A stretch of DNA of 64,000 nucleotides from an uncultured Eggerthellaceae bacterium (GTDB lineage: Bacteria; Actinomycetota; Coriobacteriia; Coriobacteriales; Eggerthellaceae), in the NCBI GenBank assembly GCA_910588985.1, contig CAJURO010000008.1, forward strand, positions 15,020 through 79,019, written 5' to 3'. Below the pieces are notes generated by a model that did no database searches, was not told where the DNA came from, and saw nothing but the letters and a program-made list of their open reading frames with translations. Shown piece after piece: positions 35,513-43,249 of the stretch (positions within the stretch are counted from its first letter, which is position 1; each line of letters starts with the position of its first letter). The translations under genes and the position numbers were made by a program.

Positions 35513-36294
35513 GCATCAAAGTCGATCACCTCAGCTTCGCCTACGGTCAGCATCAAGTGCTGGATGACCTCACGTTCGACATCCCTGATGGCTGCCTGGT
35601 CAACGTGCTCGGCCCGAACGGCGTAGGCAAGTCAACCCTATTTCGATGCATTCTGGGATTGAGTCAGCACTTCACGGGCAGTGTTTTCGTGAACGGCAAG
35701 GACATCCGTAGCCTTTCCATCAAGGAGCGTGCCCGCGAGATCTCCTACATCCCGCAATCCCATGCACCTGTCTATGACTACGAAGTGCTCGATGTCGTGC
35801 TCATGGCCACGGGCAGCGACCTCAAGATGCTCTCGAATCCAGGATGCTCTCAGCGGCGTCGAGCCTACGAAGCGCTTGAGCGCATCGGGATCGAGAGTTT
35901 TGCGCACCGTATGTACACTCACATCTCTGGAGGAGAGCAGCAGCTCGTACTGATTGCGCGCGCTCTTGCTCAGAACGCGCGCACCATCGTCATGGACGAG
36001 CCGACGAGTGCTCTTGACTATGGCAACACCATGCGCGTTCTTTCCTGCGTGCGACAACTCGCGCGCGAAGGGCTCTCGATCGTGCAATCCACTCATAATC
36101 CTGACCATGCATTCCTTTATGCAGACAAGACGCTCGTCCTGAAAGAAGGGCGGGTTGACGCCTTTGGCAGCCCAAAGGATGTCATCACCTCTGAGTTGAT
36201 CAGCGGCCTTTACAGCATCGATGTCGAGGTCAACTCCCTCTACGGTGACAAGGTGCGCGTATGCGTGCCTGTACACGAGATAGACCATCCATAA
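35509..36294 (+). CDS. ABC importer ATPase
   Basis: ATP-binding subunit of 261 residues. Walker A is GPNGVGKST (about residue 34), the Q-loop is YIPQSHAP, the signature is HISGGEQQLVLIARAL, Walker B is TIVMDEPTSALD, and the H-loop is STHNPDH. FecE/BtuD-like, it works with the preceding permease and the lipoprotein that follows. It overlaps the permease by 4 bp. Confidence 0.95.
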   Translation: MSIKVDHLSFAYGQHQVLDDLTFDIPDGCLVNVLGPNGVGKSTLFRCILGLSQHFTGSVFVNGKDIRSLSIKERAREISYIPQSHAPVYDYEVLDVVLMATGSDLKMLSNPGCSQRRRAYEALERIGIESFAHRMYTHISGGEQQLVLIARALAQNARTIVMDEPTSALDYGNTMRVLSCVRQLAREGLSIVQSTHNPDHAFLYADKTLVLKEGRVDAFGSPKDVITSELISGLYSIDVEVNSLYGDKVRVCVPVHEIDHP

Positions 36295-36322
36295 CGGTCG
36301 AAAACGAGAAGAAGGAGGAAAG

Positions 36323-37465
36323 ATGCGTTTGAAGACCAGGAGCAATGACGGAAAGAAGGGAGCCAGAAGAGCATTAGCTATGCTCTGCACAGGCGTACTC
36401 TGCTTGAGCATGCTCGGCGCAGTGGGTTGTGCTTCGAACAACAACTCAGGACAGCAGTCGTCTTCCCAGCAAGCAGCTCAATCAGAAACACGCATATTCA
36501 CTGACTCGCTCGGGCGGGAAGTCGAGCTGCCTGCGAAGATCGAGAAGATATGCCCATCTGGCCACACTGCACAGCAAGTGCTGCTCACCATGGCGCCAGA
36601 TCTGATGGTGGGGCTTTCTCAGCCACTCAGCGATGACCAGCTTGCGATCTTCGGCGACAAATTCAAGGATTACCCTGTCTTTGGGGCTGTTCTCGGTGCG
36701 AAAGACGACTTCAACCGCGAGGCTGTAGCAGCCGCCGAGCCTCAGGTGATCATCGATACGGGCGAAGTCAAGAAGGATACCCAAGAGAGCCTTGATGCGC
36801 TCCAGGAGCAACTGGGCATCCCTGTAGTGTTCGTTGAAGCTTATCTGGAAGACTACGGCGCAGCTTATAAGACACTCGGTGAGCTGCTCGACATGGAAGA
36901 GCGCGGCAATCAGCTCTCCACCTATTGCACTGATGTGTACAACGAGGTGAAGGACACCATGGCCACCATTCCAGAGTCCGAGCGCGTCAACATGGCCTAT
37001 CTCTTGGGCGAGAACGGACTGAACGCCATTGCGAAGACCTCGGTTCAAGGCCAGGTTATCGACATGGTCGCCAACAATGTCGTAGTGGTTGACGATGTGT
37101 CCGGCAAGGGCAACGGCAACGAGATCAGCCTCGAGCAGATAGCTGTTTGGAATCCTGATCTCATCATCTTCCAAGCTGGGAGCATCTACGACACTGTCGG
37201 TAACGACCCAGCTTGGCAGGGTATCGCAGCTATTGCAAACGACAACTACTATGAGGTGCCGAACAATCCATGGTGCTGGATGAACAATCCACCGACCGTG
37301 AACCAGCTCATGGGCATGCAGTGGCTTCCTCGTCTGCTCTATCCCGATGCATTCGACGATAGCATCCAAGATGTGACGAAGGCGTACTACAGCACGATGT
37401 ACAACTACGACCTTTCTGATGCAGAGCTTGCGAATATCCTTGAGGGAGCGCTTCCTCAGGCATAG
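36323..37465 (+). CDS. Substrate-binding lipoprotein of the ABC importer
   Basis: Class III (FecB/BtuF-type) binding protein of 380 residues. A signal peptide ends in the lipobox LGAVGC with Cys36 as the lipid anchor. The mature part shows TDSLGREVELPAKIEKI, typical of the family, and PQVIIDTG and NPDLIIFQAG. GAAGGAGG lies just upstream of ATG 36323. The ligand cannot be read off; a molybdate/tungstate role is proposed from neighbours. A strong terminator ends the three-gene operon. Confidence 0.93.
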   Translation: MRLKTRSNDGKKGARRALAMLCTGVLCLSMLGAVGCASNNNSGQQSSSQQAAQSETRIFTDSLGREVELPAKIEKICPSGHTAQQVLLTMAPDLMVGLSQPLSDDQLAIFGDKFKDYPVFGAVLGAKDDFNREAVAAAEPQVIIDTGEVKKDTQESLDALQEQLGIPVVFVEAYLEDYGAAYKTLGELLDMEERGNQLSTYCTDVYNEVKDTMATIPESERVNMAYLLGENGLNAIAKTSVQGQVIDMVANNVVVVDDVSGKGNGNEISLEQIAVWNPDLIIFQAGSIYDTVGNDPAWQGIAAIANDNYYEVPNNPWCWMNNPPTVNQLMGMQWLPRLLYPDAFDDSIQDVTKAYYSTMYNYDLSDAELANILEGALPQA

Positions 37466-37487
37466 AGCGTGCATCGGTCAAAAAGCT

Positions 37488-37521
37488 AAAAGAAAGGTGG
37501 CGAAAGCTGCCTTTCTTTTTT
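37488..37521 (+). terminator. Terminator of the ABC importer operon
   Basis: AAAAGAAAGGTGGC pairs with GCTGCCTTTCTTTT around GAAA, followed by further T. The A-rich left arm would also allow bidirectional use. Confidence 0.9.
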
Positions 37522-37527
37522 GCCCAT

Positions 37528-37683
37528 GTACCCACGATGGATACATGAGAGGTTGTCATATGATGATGAAAGTCTCGCCGCGTCGTCGCTTCGAGACATA
37601 AGTCTCTCAGCGACTTTGGCTTACCTCGCTTTCATCATCATATGACAACCATAAACAGTAAGTTTTCCACCTTGGACTAACAG
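37528..37683. repeat. Interspersed nested palindrome, copy C
   Basis: Full copy. The inner stem is perfect over 22 bp (37551-37572 with 37629-37650, containing CATATGATGATGAAAG). The loop begins TCTCGCCGCG and ends GGCTTACCTCG, the same orientation as copy B. An extra hairpin GAGAC-ATAA-GTCTC sits at the loop centre where A and B have another sequence. The outer arms are worn (ACCCACGATGGATACATG; CTTGGACTAACAGGG). It lies between the convergent importer operon and the NTPase gene. Confidence 0.88.
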
Positions 37684-37703
37684 GGATTTTTAGAATGCGT
37701 CTT

Positions 37704-38381
37704 CTAATACCCAGAAAGGACCTTCTCAAGATCCTCGGAAGAGGAACCAATACGCAGACAACCGCCCCATAAGGACGAGAAGCGCTCCTCAGCGATATCA
37801 AGAAGCGCCTCTCTGACCACGATGATGGCGTCTTCGATCTCTCCTTGTGGTCCTCGATCCAAAAGGTGCACTGCCTCGACGAATCCTGCATCGTGCTTGA
37901 GCTCCAGCCAACCAAGCTCGTCAACGATCAAGATCCCTTGAGCATCAGCACCTGAGGAAGATGCATTCATCAGATCCCTAGAGATGCTCGCGAAATGCTC
38001 GTTGACGGCATCGATAGCGCCATCCGAGATATGCCATATGAGTCCCGCGCGAGCTGCTTGATCCTCACCCGCATAGAGCCCGCTCGCTTGCGCGATATCG
38101 CGGCGCAGAGCAAACCGTGCGCGCCTCTTATCAGGGAGAAAGAGCGTGTCAATGCCGATCTTCTCGAAACGTCCTCGAAGCTCGCCCTGACAGCCCTCTT
38201 GCCTAGAATGCTTCGTCTCTTTCTGCTCTACCCCAACCTCTTGAGCAAGCGCGTGATCTATCCAGACCCCTGGCGAGAGCACGCCGTAAGAAGTCACGTC
38301 AGCTTCAGCAAAGACCTCTACCAAGTGCTCGAGCCAGCGCGTCTTCCCAATTTGAACATCGCCTGTCAAAAGGAACAGCAT
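37704..38381 (-). CDS. P-loop NTPase, THEP1/DUF2478-like
   Basis: A predicted 225-residue nucleoside triphosphatase. The P-loop GDVQIGKT is at residues 7-14 and a Walker B-like IVDELGWLEL follows near residue 145. A short Arg-rich stretch (KRRARFALRR) follows a Cys-containing segment. The start is ATG 38381 with GGGGAG eight bases upstream. Related NTPases are often found near molybdenum uptake genes, and here it lies between the importer and moeA on the moeA strand. Its exact reaction is unknown. Confidence 0.7.
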   Translation of the reverse strand: MLFLLTGDVQIGKTRWLEHLVEVFAEADVTSYGVLSPGVWIDHALAQEVGVEQKETKHSRQEGCQGELRGRFEKIGIDTLFLPDKRRARFALRRDIAQASGLYAGEDQAARAGLIWHISDGAIDAVNEHFASISRDLMNASSSGADAQGILIVDELGWLELKHDAGFVEAVHLLDRGPQGEIEDAIIVVREALLDIAEERFSSLWGGCLRIGSSSEDLEKVLSGY

Positions 38382-38441
38382 AGGGCCCACTCCCCGTTCT
38401 TATAACGAGCTTCTTCAAGCCAAGTCAGCAAGGGTTTGACA

Positions 38442-39797
38442 TCACACAGTGCGTGGCTGGATCGTGCAACCGCTTCGAAGCTCGACCTCGATGATCGTGC
38501 CTTCCTCAGGGAAGATCGCATCAGCAGCCGCAGACAGCATGTACATCGCGTTCGCGTGCTGCGTTTCAGGAGCGCCCGCCTTCCCTGCAACAGGAGTTGC
38601 GCTCAATGTTCCATCTGCCTCAGCGATCAGCTCCATGAAGCGCACTGAGTAGAAGGACGAGCCAGGCGTGGTGGCTTCTGGTGGTCTCTCTTCGCCTGCG
38701 ATCTTCGCCGCAGCACCCCCTTTCCTCGCAAAACGATTCTTGCCGAACGACCCTTTGAGCCGAGCAGGAATGAGCACAGGGTGGGGATCAAGGCCAAGGA
38801 ATGCCTTCATAGCTGGTTGAAGGTAGAACTCAAGCGTGAACGAAACGCCCCCTGATGGTCCAGAGATCCCAACGACTGGCACATCCTCGACCATGGCGAA
38901 GAAGCTATGGTGCCCAGGCCCATGATTCGTCTGGTGATAGATGACGTGCCCGATCTCTTCGAGAACCTCTACCGACCAATCCTCTGACCCCTTGGACGAC
39001 CCAGCATTGAGCACAACGATGTCTGCCACCTTCGTGGCCGAAAGCACCGCCTCTTTGATGGCATCGTACTCGTCAGCGATGATGTCAAAGGGAACGAACA
39101 CGCCACCCCATGCCTCGACCTTGCCCTGAACAACAGCGCTGTTCGATTCATAGACATGGCCCGCTCCTGCAAATTTCTCAGGAGAGCTTTCTGAGAAAGG
39201 AAGGTTGGGCGGCACAAGCTCATCACCTGTGGGAAGGAACGCCACGCGTGGGCGAGAACGCACGGCAACGCTTGCATGCCCCGCACTTGCAATGCGTGCT
39301 GCAACATCAGGGGTGATGAGAGTGCCCGACTCAAGCGCGACCTGCCCACGCTTCATCGTTGCACCAGCAGGGCGCGTGCCCGCGAACCGCTCCGAGGGCG
39401 TTGCCGTCAGCTCAACATGCTCCTCATCGTCAGAAACGCGCACATGCTCGATGACGATGGCTGTGTCGAACCCTGCGGGCATCGCCACACCCGTATTGGC
39501 GAACTCCCAGTCCATGCCACGCACCCAGCTGCTCGTATCAGGCACCTGACCATCGGGAAGGTCGGCGAAATCGTCCCAGTGCACCGCGATCGAATCAAGG
39601 CAGCAGGTGAGCACGTTGGGAATATCGGTCTTGACCTTTACATCCTCGGCAAGCACACGATCGAAGGACTCATCGAGCGCTACGCGCTCGTTCCTTATGG
39701 CGGACGAATTATTGAAGCCACATTCTTCCAGCTCATGAAGCATATGATTCACGGCATCATGTCTGGCAAGCTCGATATGCATTGAATGATCTCGCAT
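38442..39797 (-). CDS. moeA: MoeA-like molybdopterin molybdenumtransferase
   Basis: A 451-residue protein with MoeA/MogA-type domain order. The N-terminal part has VALDESFDRVLAEDV. A central segment (KRGQVALESGTLITPDVAA; RPRVAFLPTGDELV) is followed by the MPT-binding domain (VLNAGSSKGSEDW; GISGPSGGVSFTLEFYLQP). MoeA inserts molybdate into adenylated molybdopterin. The normal PPFDNSAMDGYA-type N-terminal loop is altered to NVLTCCLDSIAVH, so a variant function is possible. GAGGAG precedes the ATG at 39797 closely. It is followed by the NTPase gene 60 bp downstream. Confidence 0.85.
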   Translation of the reverse strand: MRDHSMHIELARHDAVNHMLHELEECGFNNSSAIRNERVALDESFDRVLAEDVKVKTDIPNVLTCCLDSIAVHWDDFADLPDGQVPDTSSWVRGMDWEFANTGVAMPAGFDTAIVIEHVRVSDDEEHVELTATPSERFAGTRPAGATMKRGQVALESGTLITPDVAARIASAGHASVAVRSRPRVAFLPTGDELVPPNLPFSESSPEKFAGAGHVYESNSAVVQGKVEAWGGVFVPFDIIADEYDAIKEAVLSATKVADIVVLNAGSSKGSEDWSVEVLEEIGHVIYHQTNHGPGHHSFFAMVEDVPVVGISGPSGGVSFTLEFYLQPAMKAFLGLDPHPVLIPARLKGSFGKNRFARKGGAAAKIAGEERPPEATTPGSSFYSVRFMELIAEADGTLSATPVAGKAGAPETQHANAMYMLSAAADAIFPEEGTIIEVELRSGCTIQPRTV

Positions 39798-39843
39798 AGT
39801 CTCCTCGTTTCAAATGGAATCAATGATATGCTGCATTCTTTCT

Positions 39844-39878
39844 TGGTAAGTATAATACTTGCTTGAATATAAATACTT
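39844..39878. promoter_or_regulatory. Divergent promoter with AAGTATAATACTT palindrome
   Basis: On the plus strand TTGGTA (39844-39849), 18 bases, then TATAAA (39868-39873) form a promoter for the DUF364 gene. The 13-bp perfect palindrome AAGTATAATACTT (39848-39860) sits in the spacer, and AATACTT recurs at 39872-39878. The moeA promoter is presumably also covered. The motif is shared with the ABC importer promoter. Confidence 0.5.
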
Positions 39879-39946
39879 TCCTAGAATGCGAAGAAAAGAG
39901 AATCCACCATAAGGACCTGACCTAAACAAGAGATGAGGGCATCGAA

Positions 39947-40777
39947 ATGATGGAATGTGAACAGAAAGAGGCCATACGCGCACAAGCCCGCTCAGCATGG
40001 AGCCTTTATGATGAGCTCATCGAGGGGATCCCCGAAGGCATATGCATAAAGGATTACGCGCTTGGGCTCAATTGGTCATGCGTGAGCGCGGAGTCAGGAA
40101 CAGGTATTTCCTACACCCTTACTGGAGGCAAGAAACGCAAAGAGTTCCTGGATTTTCGTGGAAGAGAGCTCCGAGAGATGGCGCAGCTCGCAAGATCATG
40201 GAACATGCAGGAAGCAACGCTTGGCATTGCGGCTCTTAATGCCTATTACGCCCAAGATGAGCAGATCGAGGCTGCGGGGTTTCGCGACATCAACAGCGAG
40301 GCAGCAGAACGCGGACTCAGCGGCAGCAAGGTCGATGCGTTCGACCTTTATCAAAGCGATGTCGAGAAAACAGGATCGGTGCTTGACCAAGGACGCGCGA
40401 AAGTGGTGGTCATAGGCCACTTCCCTCACGTTGAGGACATCGCCGAATATGCTGACCTGGTTGTGCTCGAGCGAAACTGCAAGAACGAGAGCGACACGCC
40501 TGACCCCGCATGCGAATATGTGGTTCCCGAAGCTGACTTCGTGTTCATGACAGGCGTTACGCTCATCAACAAGACCGCTCCTCGCCTGCTTGAGCTTTCC
40601 GAGCATGCACGCACGATCATGGTCGGCCCGAGCGTGGTGCCCAGCAACGCCCTCTTCGACCGAGGTGTGGAAACGCTCGCAACGCGCGTAGTCGCTGACG
40701 AAGAGACTTGTATGTTCTGCATCAAGACAGGGCGTGGCTTCGGCACTGCGCTGCGCACCGTGAACCTGGTTCGATAA
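39947..40777 (+). CDS. DUF364 putative metal-chelating protein
   Basis: A 276-residue protein of the DUF364 (putative heavy-metal chelation) family. The N-terminal part (~1-110) has GICIKDYALGLNWSCV, and the C-terminal part has VVVIGHFPHVEDIAEYADL, FVFMTGVTLINKTAPRLL and IMVGPSVVPSNALFDRG. Family members co-occur with molybdenum and other metal genes, but no function is established. The start is ATG 39947 with GAGGG seven bases upstream. It is divergent from moeA and probably under the same operator. Confidence 0.85.
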   Translation: MMECEQKEAIRAQARSAWSLYDELIEGIPEGICIKDYALGLNWSCVSAESGTGISYTLTGGKKRKEFLDFRGRELREMAQLARSWNMQEATLGIAALNAYYAQDEQIEAAGFRDINSEAAERGLSGSKVDAFDLYQSDVEKTGSVLDQGRAKVVVIGHFPHVEDIAEYADLVVLERNCKNESDTPDPACEYVVPEADFVFMTGVTLINKTAPRLLELSEHARTIMVGPSVVPSNALFDRGVETLATRVVADEETCMFCIKTGRGFGTALRTVNLVR

Positions 40778-40802
40778 AGAGGCCAGGCGCAACCATCCTC
40801 TG

Positions 40803-40833
40803 TTGACCTTGCCGTTACGGCAGGGTCTATACT
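40803..40833 (+). promoter_or_regulatory. MerR-type promoter/operator of the TipA-like gene
   Basis: TTGACC (40803-40808) and TATACT (40828-40833) are 19 bp apart, the over-long spacer typical of MerR-activated promoters. The spacer and -35 region hold the dyad ACCTTGCCG-TTA-CGGCAGGGT (one mismatch). This predicts autoregulation by the downstream MerR protein. Confidence 0.8.
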
Positions 40834-40911
40834 GGCTCCCGCGCAACAGAGAGCAAATCGCTTGACGCGTCCACAGAGCATCAAGCGACGGCAGCTAGAA
40901 GGAGGATTCGG

Positions 40912-41736
40912 ATGGGAGCGAACAGCATGCGCACGATCAAGCAGATGGCCACGCTTGCTGGGGTGAGTGCACGCACCCTCCGCTATTACGAGAGCGTCGG
41001 GCTCCTTCATCCAACCCGTAACGATGCGGGATATCGCCTGTATTCCGATGCGGACGCGCGTCGGCTTGCGCAGGTGCTCGCAATGCGCGCATGCGGACTT
41101 CCTCTTGCCACCATTCGTCATCTCTGTTCGGGAGAAGCAACGGGGCTTCTCCCCGCGATGCGCGATCACCTCGTCACGCTCGAGCAACAACGCACATCCA
41201 CGATGGCAGCCATCGAACGAACCCGCGCTGCCATCGATGCATTGGAAAGGATCGACACGATGGGTACTGAAGATAGCTTTGAACGTATGAAACGAGAAGG
41301 CCTCGCGCGCTTCGAAGGCGAATTCGGGCAGGAAGCGCGCGAGCGTTATGGCAATGCTGCCATCGAAGCAAGCAATGAGCGCTTGATGGGCCTCACCAAG
41401 GATGAATGGGACGCGAAGGAACTCCTTGAGGATGCCATCAAGGTGCAACTCCGCATTGCGATGGCGCAGGGAGATGCCGAGGGCGTGGAGGCGCGCGAGC
41501 TCGCGCATATGCATCGTCGATGGATCACCATCCATTGGGGCGAAGGCTATGCCGAGGAAGCGTATCTTGGCCTTGTCCGTGGATACCTTGCCGACCCGCG
41601 CTTTGTGGAGTATTACGACTCAGCAGCAGGAGAGGGTGCCACTGAGTTCCTCGTGCAAGCAGTCGAAGCGGCAATGGGGCGAGACTTTCATCATCATATG
41701 GCAACCTTCAAGCGAAATAGATCCAGCTTGGATTAA
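40912..41736 (+). CDS. TipA-like MerR activator whose C-terminus comes from a palindrome copy
   Basis: MerR regulator of 274 residues. The N-terminal winged helix (~7-75, TLRYYESVGLLHPTRNDAGYR) and coiled coil are followed by a TipAS-type drug-sensing domain (~130-250; SNERLMGLTKDEWD). AAGGAGG precedes ATG 40912. The final ~23 codons, from VEAAMGRDFHHHMATFKR onward, are encoded by palindrome copy D, so the original C-terminus was replaced or lost. The target drug genes are not evident; the GH5 lipoprotein gene follows on the same strand. Confidence 0.88.
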   Translation: MGANSMRTIKQMATLAGVSARTLRYYESVGLLHPTRNDAGYRLYSDADARRLAQVLAMRACGLPLATIRHLCSGEATGLLPAMRDHLVTLEQQRTSTMAAIERTRAAIDALERIDTMGTEDSFERMKREGLARFEGEFGQEARERYGNAAIEASNERLMGLTKDEWDAKELLEDAIKVQLRIAMAQGDAEGVEARELAHMHRRWITIHWGEGYAEEAYLGLVRGYLADPRFVEYYDSAAGEGATEFLVQAVEAAMGRDFHHHMATFKRNRSSLD

Positions 41737-41745
41737 CAGAGCCTA
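41663..41745. repeat. Half copy of the palindrome (copy D), inside merR
   Basis: Contains only one half of the element, ending at the central TCGAAGCGGC word. It includes GGCGAGACTTTCATCATC and CATATGGCAACCTTCAAGCG and ends AACAGAGCC. Outer arm type (CTTCAAGCG ... CCAGCTTGG) matches the right arm of copy B, but the adjoining loop part is the left type, so the loop is flipped relative to the arm as in copy A. It overlaps the merR 3' end. Confidence 0.8.
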
Positions 41746-41782
41746 ATATAAGGGTGAACACAAGAAGCCTCAAGGAGCACAT

Positions 41783-42856
41783 ATGAGAAGATCGCTTGGC
41801 TGTATCTTGACATCGATCGCATTGGCCGCAGGGCTGCTTCCTCTCTTCGGATGCGCCACCACTCCCAGCGATGCTACCGATCCCGCGGAGAACGAGGCCA
41901 CACCAACCTCCGAAGCATCGTCCGAGGCCATCGATGCGCCTGTCACCCCTTCTACCACAGGAGCTCTCCACGTCGAGGGCGCGCAGCTTGTCGGCGAACA
42001 TGGCGAGGTGGCGCAGCTGCGTGGCGTCAGCACCCATGGCCTTGCGTGGTTTCCCCAATACGTGAACCAGGAGTTCTTCACCGAGTTGCGACAGGACTGG
42101 AACGCGAACGTCGTGCGCCTTGCCTTATATACATCTGAATCTGGCGGCTACTGCACCGATGGGAACCAAGGCGAGCTCGAAGCCCTCGTTCAAAATGGGG
42201 TCGATTTCGCTACCCAAGCCGACCTCTATGCGATCATCGATTGGCACATCCTCAGCGATGCGAACCCGTTGCAGCATCTTGAGAGTGCCAAGGCGTTCTT
42301 CGCACAGATGTCGGAGGCTTTCTCAGGGAACAACAACGTCATCTACGAGATCTGCAATGAGCCGAACGGCGACGCAACATGGGCTGACATCAAGGCCTAC
42401 GCGAATGAGGTCATCCCCATCATCCGCGCCAACGCACCTGATGCGGTCATCATCGTGGGAACACCAACGTGGTCCCAGGGAGTGGACGAGGCATCTGCCG
42501 ATCCCCTTGCATTCGATAACGTCATGTATGCTCTTCATTTCTACGCAGCAACGCACCAACAAGATCTGCGCGACAAGCTTAGCGCCGCTATAAGCGTCGG
42601 GCTGCCTGTTTTCGTCACGGAGTTCGGCATCTGCGATGCCAGCGGCAACGGAAGGATCGACTACAGCTCGGCTGATGAATGGATACGCCTTATGGATGAG
42701 CTGAACGTCAGCTATGTCTGTTGGAACCTGTCAAACAAAGACGAAGCCTCGGCGCTGTTCAAACCAGGTTGCGCGAAAGCCTCAGGCTTCACCGAAGACG
42801 ACCTGAGCGCTGAGGGCGTCTGGCTGCAGAGCGTGCTACGCGGCGAGATACCCTGA
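41783..42856 (+). CDS. GH5-family glycoside hydrolase lipoprotein
   Basis: Cellulase-like (glycoside hydrolase family 5) enzyme, 357 residues. The signal peptide ends in the lipobox LLPLFGC (Cys24), followed by a Ser/Thr/Pro-rich spacer (~25-60). The barrel has RGVSTHGLAWFP, the acid/base YEICNEPNG (Glu193), and nucleophile VTEFG (Glu280), with a final VCWNLSNKDEAS. It probably acts on beta-1,4 glucans or related glycans at the cell surface. AAGGAG precedes ATG 41783. It follows palindrome copy D by 37 bp. Confidence 0.92.
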   Translation: MRRSLGCILTSIALAAGLLPLFGCATTPSDATDPAENEATPTSEASSEAIDAPVTPSTTGALHVEGAQLVGEHGEVAQLRGVSTHGLAWFPQYVNQEFFTELRQDWNANVVRLALYTSESGGYCTDGNQGELEALVQNGVDFATQADLYAIIDWHILSDANPLQHLESAKAFFAQMSEAFSGNNNVIYEICNEPNGDATWADIKAYANEVIPIIRANAPDAVIIVGTPTWSQGVDEASADPLAFDNVMYALHFYAATHQQDLRDKLSAAISVGLPVFVTEFGICDASGNGRIDYSSADEWIRLMDELNVSYVCWNLSNKDEASALFKPGCAKASGFTEDDLSAEGVWLQSVLRGEIP

Positions 42857-42952
42857 TCAAAAGGGGCATGTGAGCGTGTATGTTACATCTTTGTTAATGA
42901 GTGCATCCCCTCTCTACGCACCAGCCTTCCAACGTGCTAGTCTTTCCAATCA

Positions 42953-42970
42953 CCATCGCAGAGGCGATGG
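42953..42970 (+). promoter_or_regulatory. Hairpin in the leader of the 43007 small gene
   Basis: CCATCGC-AGAG-GCGATGG, a 7-bp perfect stem 37 bp before the start codon. It may affect translation or stability of the small mRNA. Confidence 0.4.
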
Positions 42971-43006
42971 AGGCACGAACGCACCAAGAAAGGAAGAAGG
43001 GGCACC

Positions 43007-43198
43007 ATGAATGCGTATCTGATTGCTGCGAAAGCGAATGCTTGGGAAGTCAATCAACATGTGGGACGCGCACTCGAAGCAAAGCAGCCAGGATACATGG
43101 TCGAAGCAATCGGACGCGGCGAGGGATTCTACCGCAAGGACCGTGAGAAGATGCTGCACCGCCCCAAAGGGTTCAAGCACCTGTTCTGCATGAACTAG
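43007..43198 (+). CDS. Small basic protein of 63 residues, function unknown
   Basis: A predicted soluble protein, MNAYLIAAKANAWEVNQHVG at the N-terminus and HRPKGFKHLFCMN at the C-terminus, basic with a single Cys. AGAAGGGG lies six bases before ATG 43007, so it is probably translated. Not recognised. It has its own leader hairpin and a downstream hairpin, suggesting an independent transcript. Confidence 0.65.
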   Translation: MNAYLIAAKANAWEVNQHVGRALEAKQPGYMVEAIGRGEGFYRKDREKMLHRPKGFKHLFCMN

Positions 43199-43213
43199 CT
43201 CTTACGCATCAAA

Positions 43214-43235
43214 GGCGACCATGACCTCGGTCGCC
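43214..43235. terminator. Bidirectional-type hairpin between convergent genes
   Basis: GGCGACC / GGTCGCC, 8-base loop, 15 bp after the small gene and 15 bp before the YdcF-like stop. A TTT run follows on the minus strand. Confidence 0.55.
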
Positions 43236-43249
43236 CCCAAGAACGCTTG

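Noticed and set aside
37560..37601. Short frame MMKVSPRRRF recurring in several palindrome copies
   Set aside because: The shared peptide follows from the conserved palindrome sequence; frames end at different points in each copy and lack their own ribosome sites.
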